NCBI GenBank assembly: GCA_028869035.1
Contig: JAGWTL010000028.1
Span: 1-15,209, forward strand
DNA length: 15,209 nt
Origin: Burkholderiales bacterium
GTDB lineage: Bacteria > Pseudomonadota > Gammaproteobacteria > Burkholderiales > Burkholderiaceae_C
Direction of reading: 5' to 3'
The translations under genes were made by a program, and so were the position numbers. Positions 15,141-15,209 of the stretch are shown here, piece after piece (within the stretch, counting starts at the first letter, position 1; each line of letters starts with the position of its first letter). The notes under the pieces were generated by a model. The model was not told where the DNA came from. It did no database searches and saw only the letters and a program-made list of their open reading frames with translations.

Positions 15141-15209
15141 GACTTCCGGCTTGTTGGGCAAATATCTGCATGACACCATGCCGAGCAAGACCTTCGATTG
15201 GAGCCTGTT

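Overview
The window is GC-rich, protein-dense chromosomal DNA that looks like a beta-proteobacterium of the order Burkholderiales, most likely Comamonadaceae. Three things support this: the DUF3717 protein, which I know mainly from Burkholderiales; a stand-alone heptose-1-phosphate adenylyltransferase separate from its kinase; and the neighbourhood yhdP / carbon-nitrogen hydrolase / PAS sensor kinase opposite glnE. This placement is inference from family knowledge; no search was run. I see no rRNA, tRNA, CRISPR, prophage or insertion sequence.

Layout. Positions 1-6057 (minus strand) hold a tight three-gene unit read from right to left: yhdP (envelope AsmA-like protein), a Nit-type amidase and a two-TM PAS sensor kinase that runs off the left edge. 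Stop and start codons overlap by 4 bases at both junctions (ATGA and GTGA), so translational coupling is likely. Only 28 bases separate the yhdP start from the divergent glnE (6086-8854, plus), the bifunctional glutamine synthetase adenylyltransferase/removase. glnE converges on rfaE2 (minus, 8864-9385) for LPS core heptose. A divergent gap leads to a degenerate HD-GYP-like protein (9511-10752, plus), whose 3' end overlaps a convergent diiron, acyl-ACP-desaturase-like/ferritin-like protein (10738-11595, minus). Next come a glutathione S-transferase (minus), purB (plus), a GC-rich hairpin cluster that looks like a dispersed intergenic repeat, yaeQ (plus) and a DUF3717-DUF1289 fusion (minus). 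The last 200 bases are visibly less GC-rich and hold no firm gene.

How it fits together. Most genes are housekeeping: nitrogen control (glnE), purine synthesis (purB), LPS and envelope maintenance (rfaE2, yhdP) and metabolite or redox repair (Nit, GST). They alternate strand often, with very short convergent spacers and no clear U-tract terminators. Several start codons lie just downstream of a -10-like box with no Shine-Dalgarno sequence, suggesting leaderless or near-leaderless messages. I do not see a clear new multi-gene system. The points most worth a second look are the HD-GYP protein lacking its HD pair, the desaturase-like diiron protein, the yhdP-nit-sensor coupling, the purB-yaeQ hairpin repeat and the compositionally different right edge.
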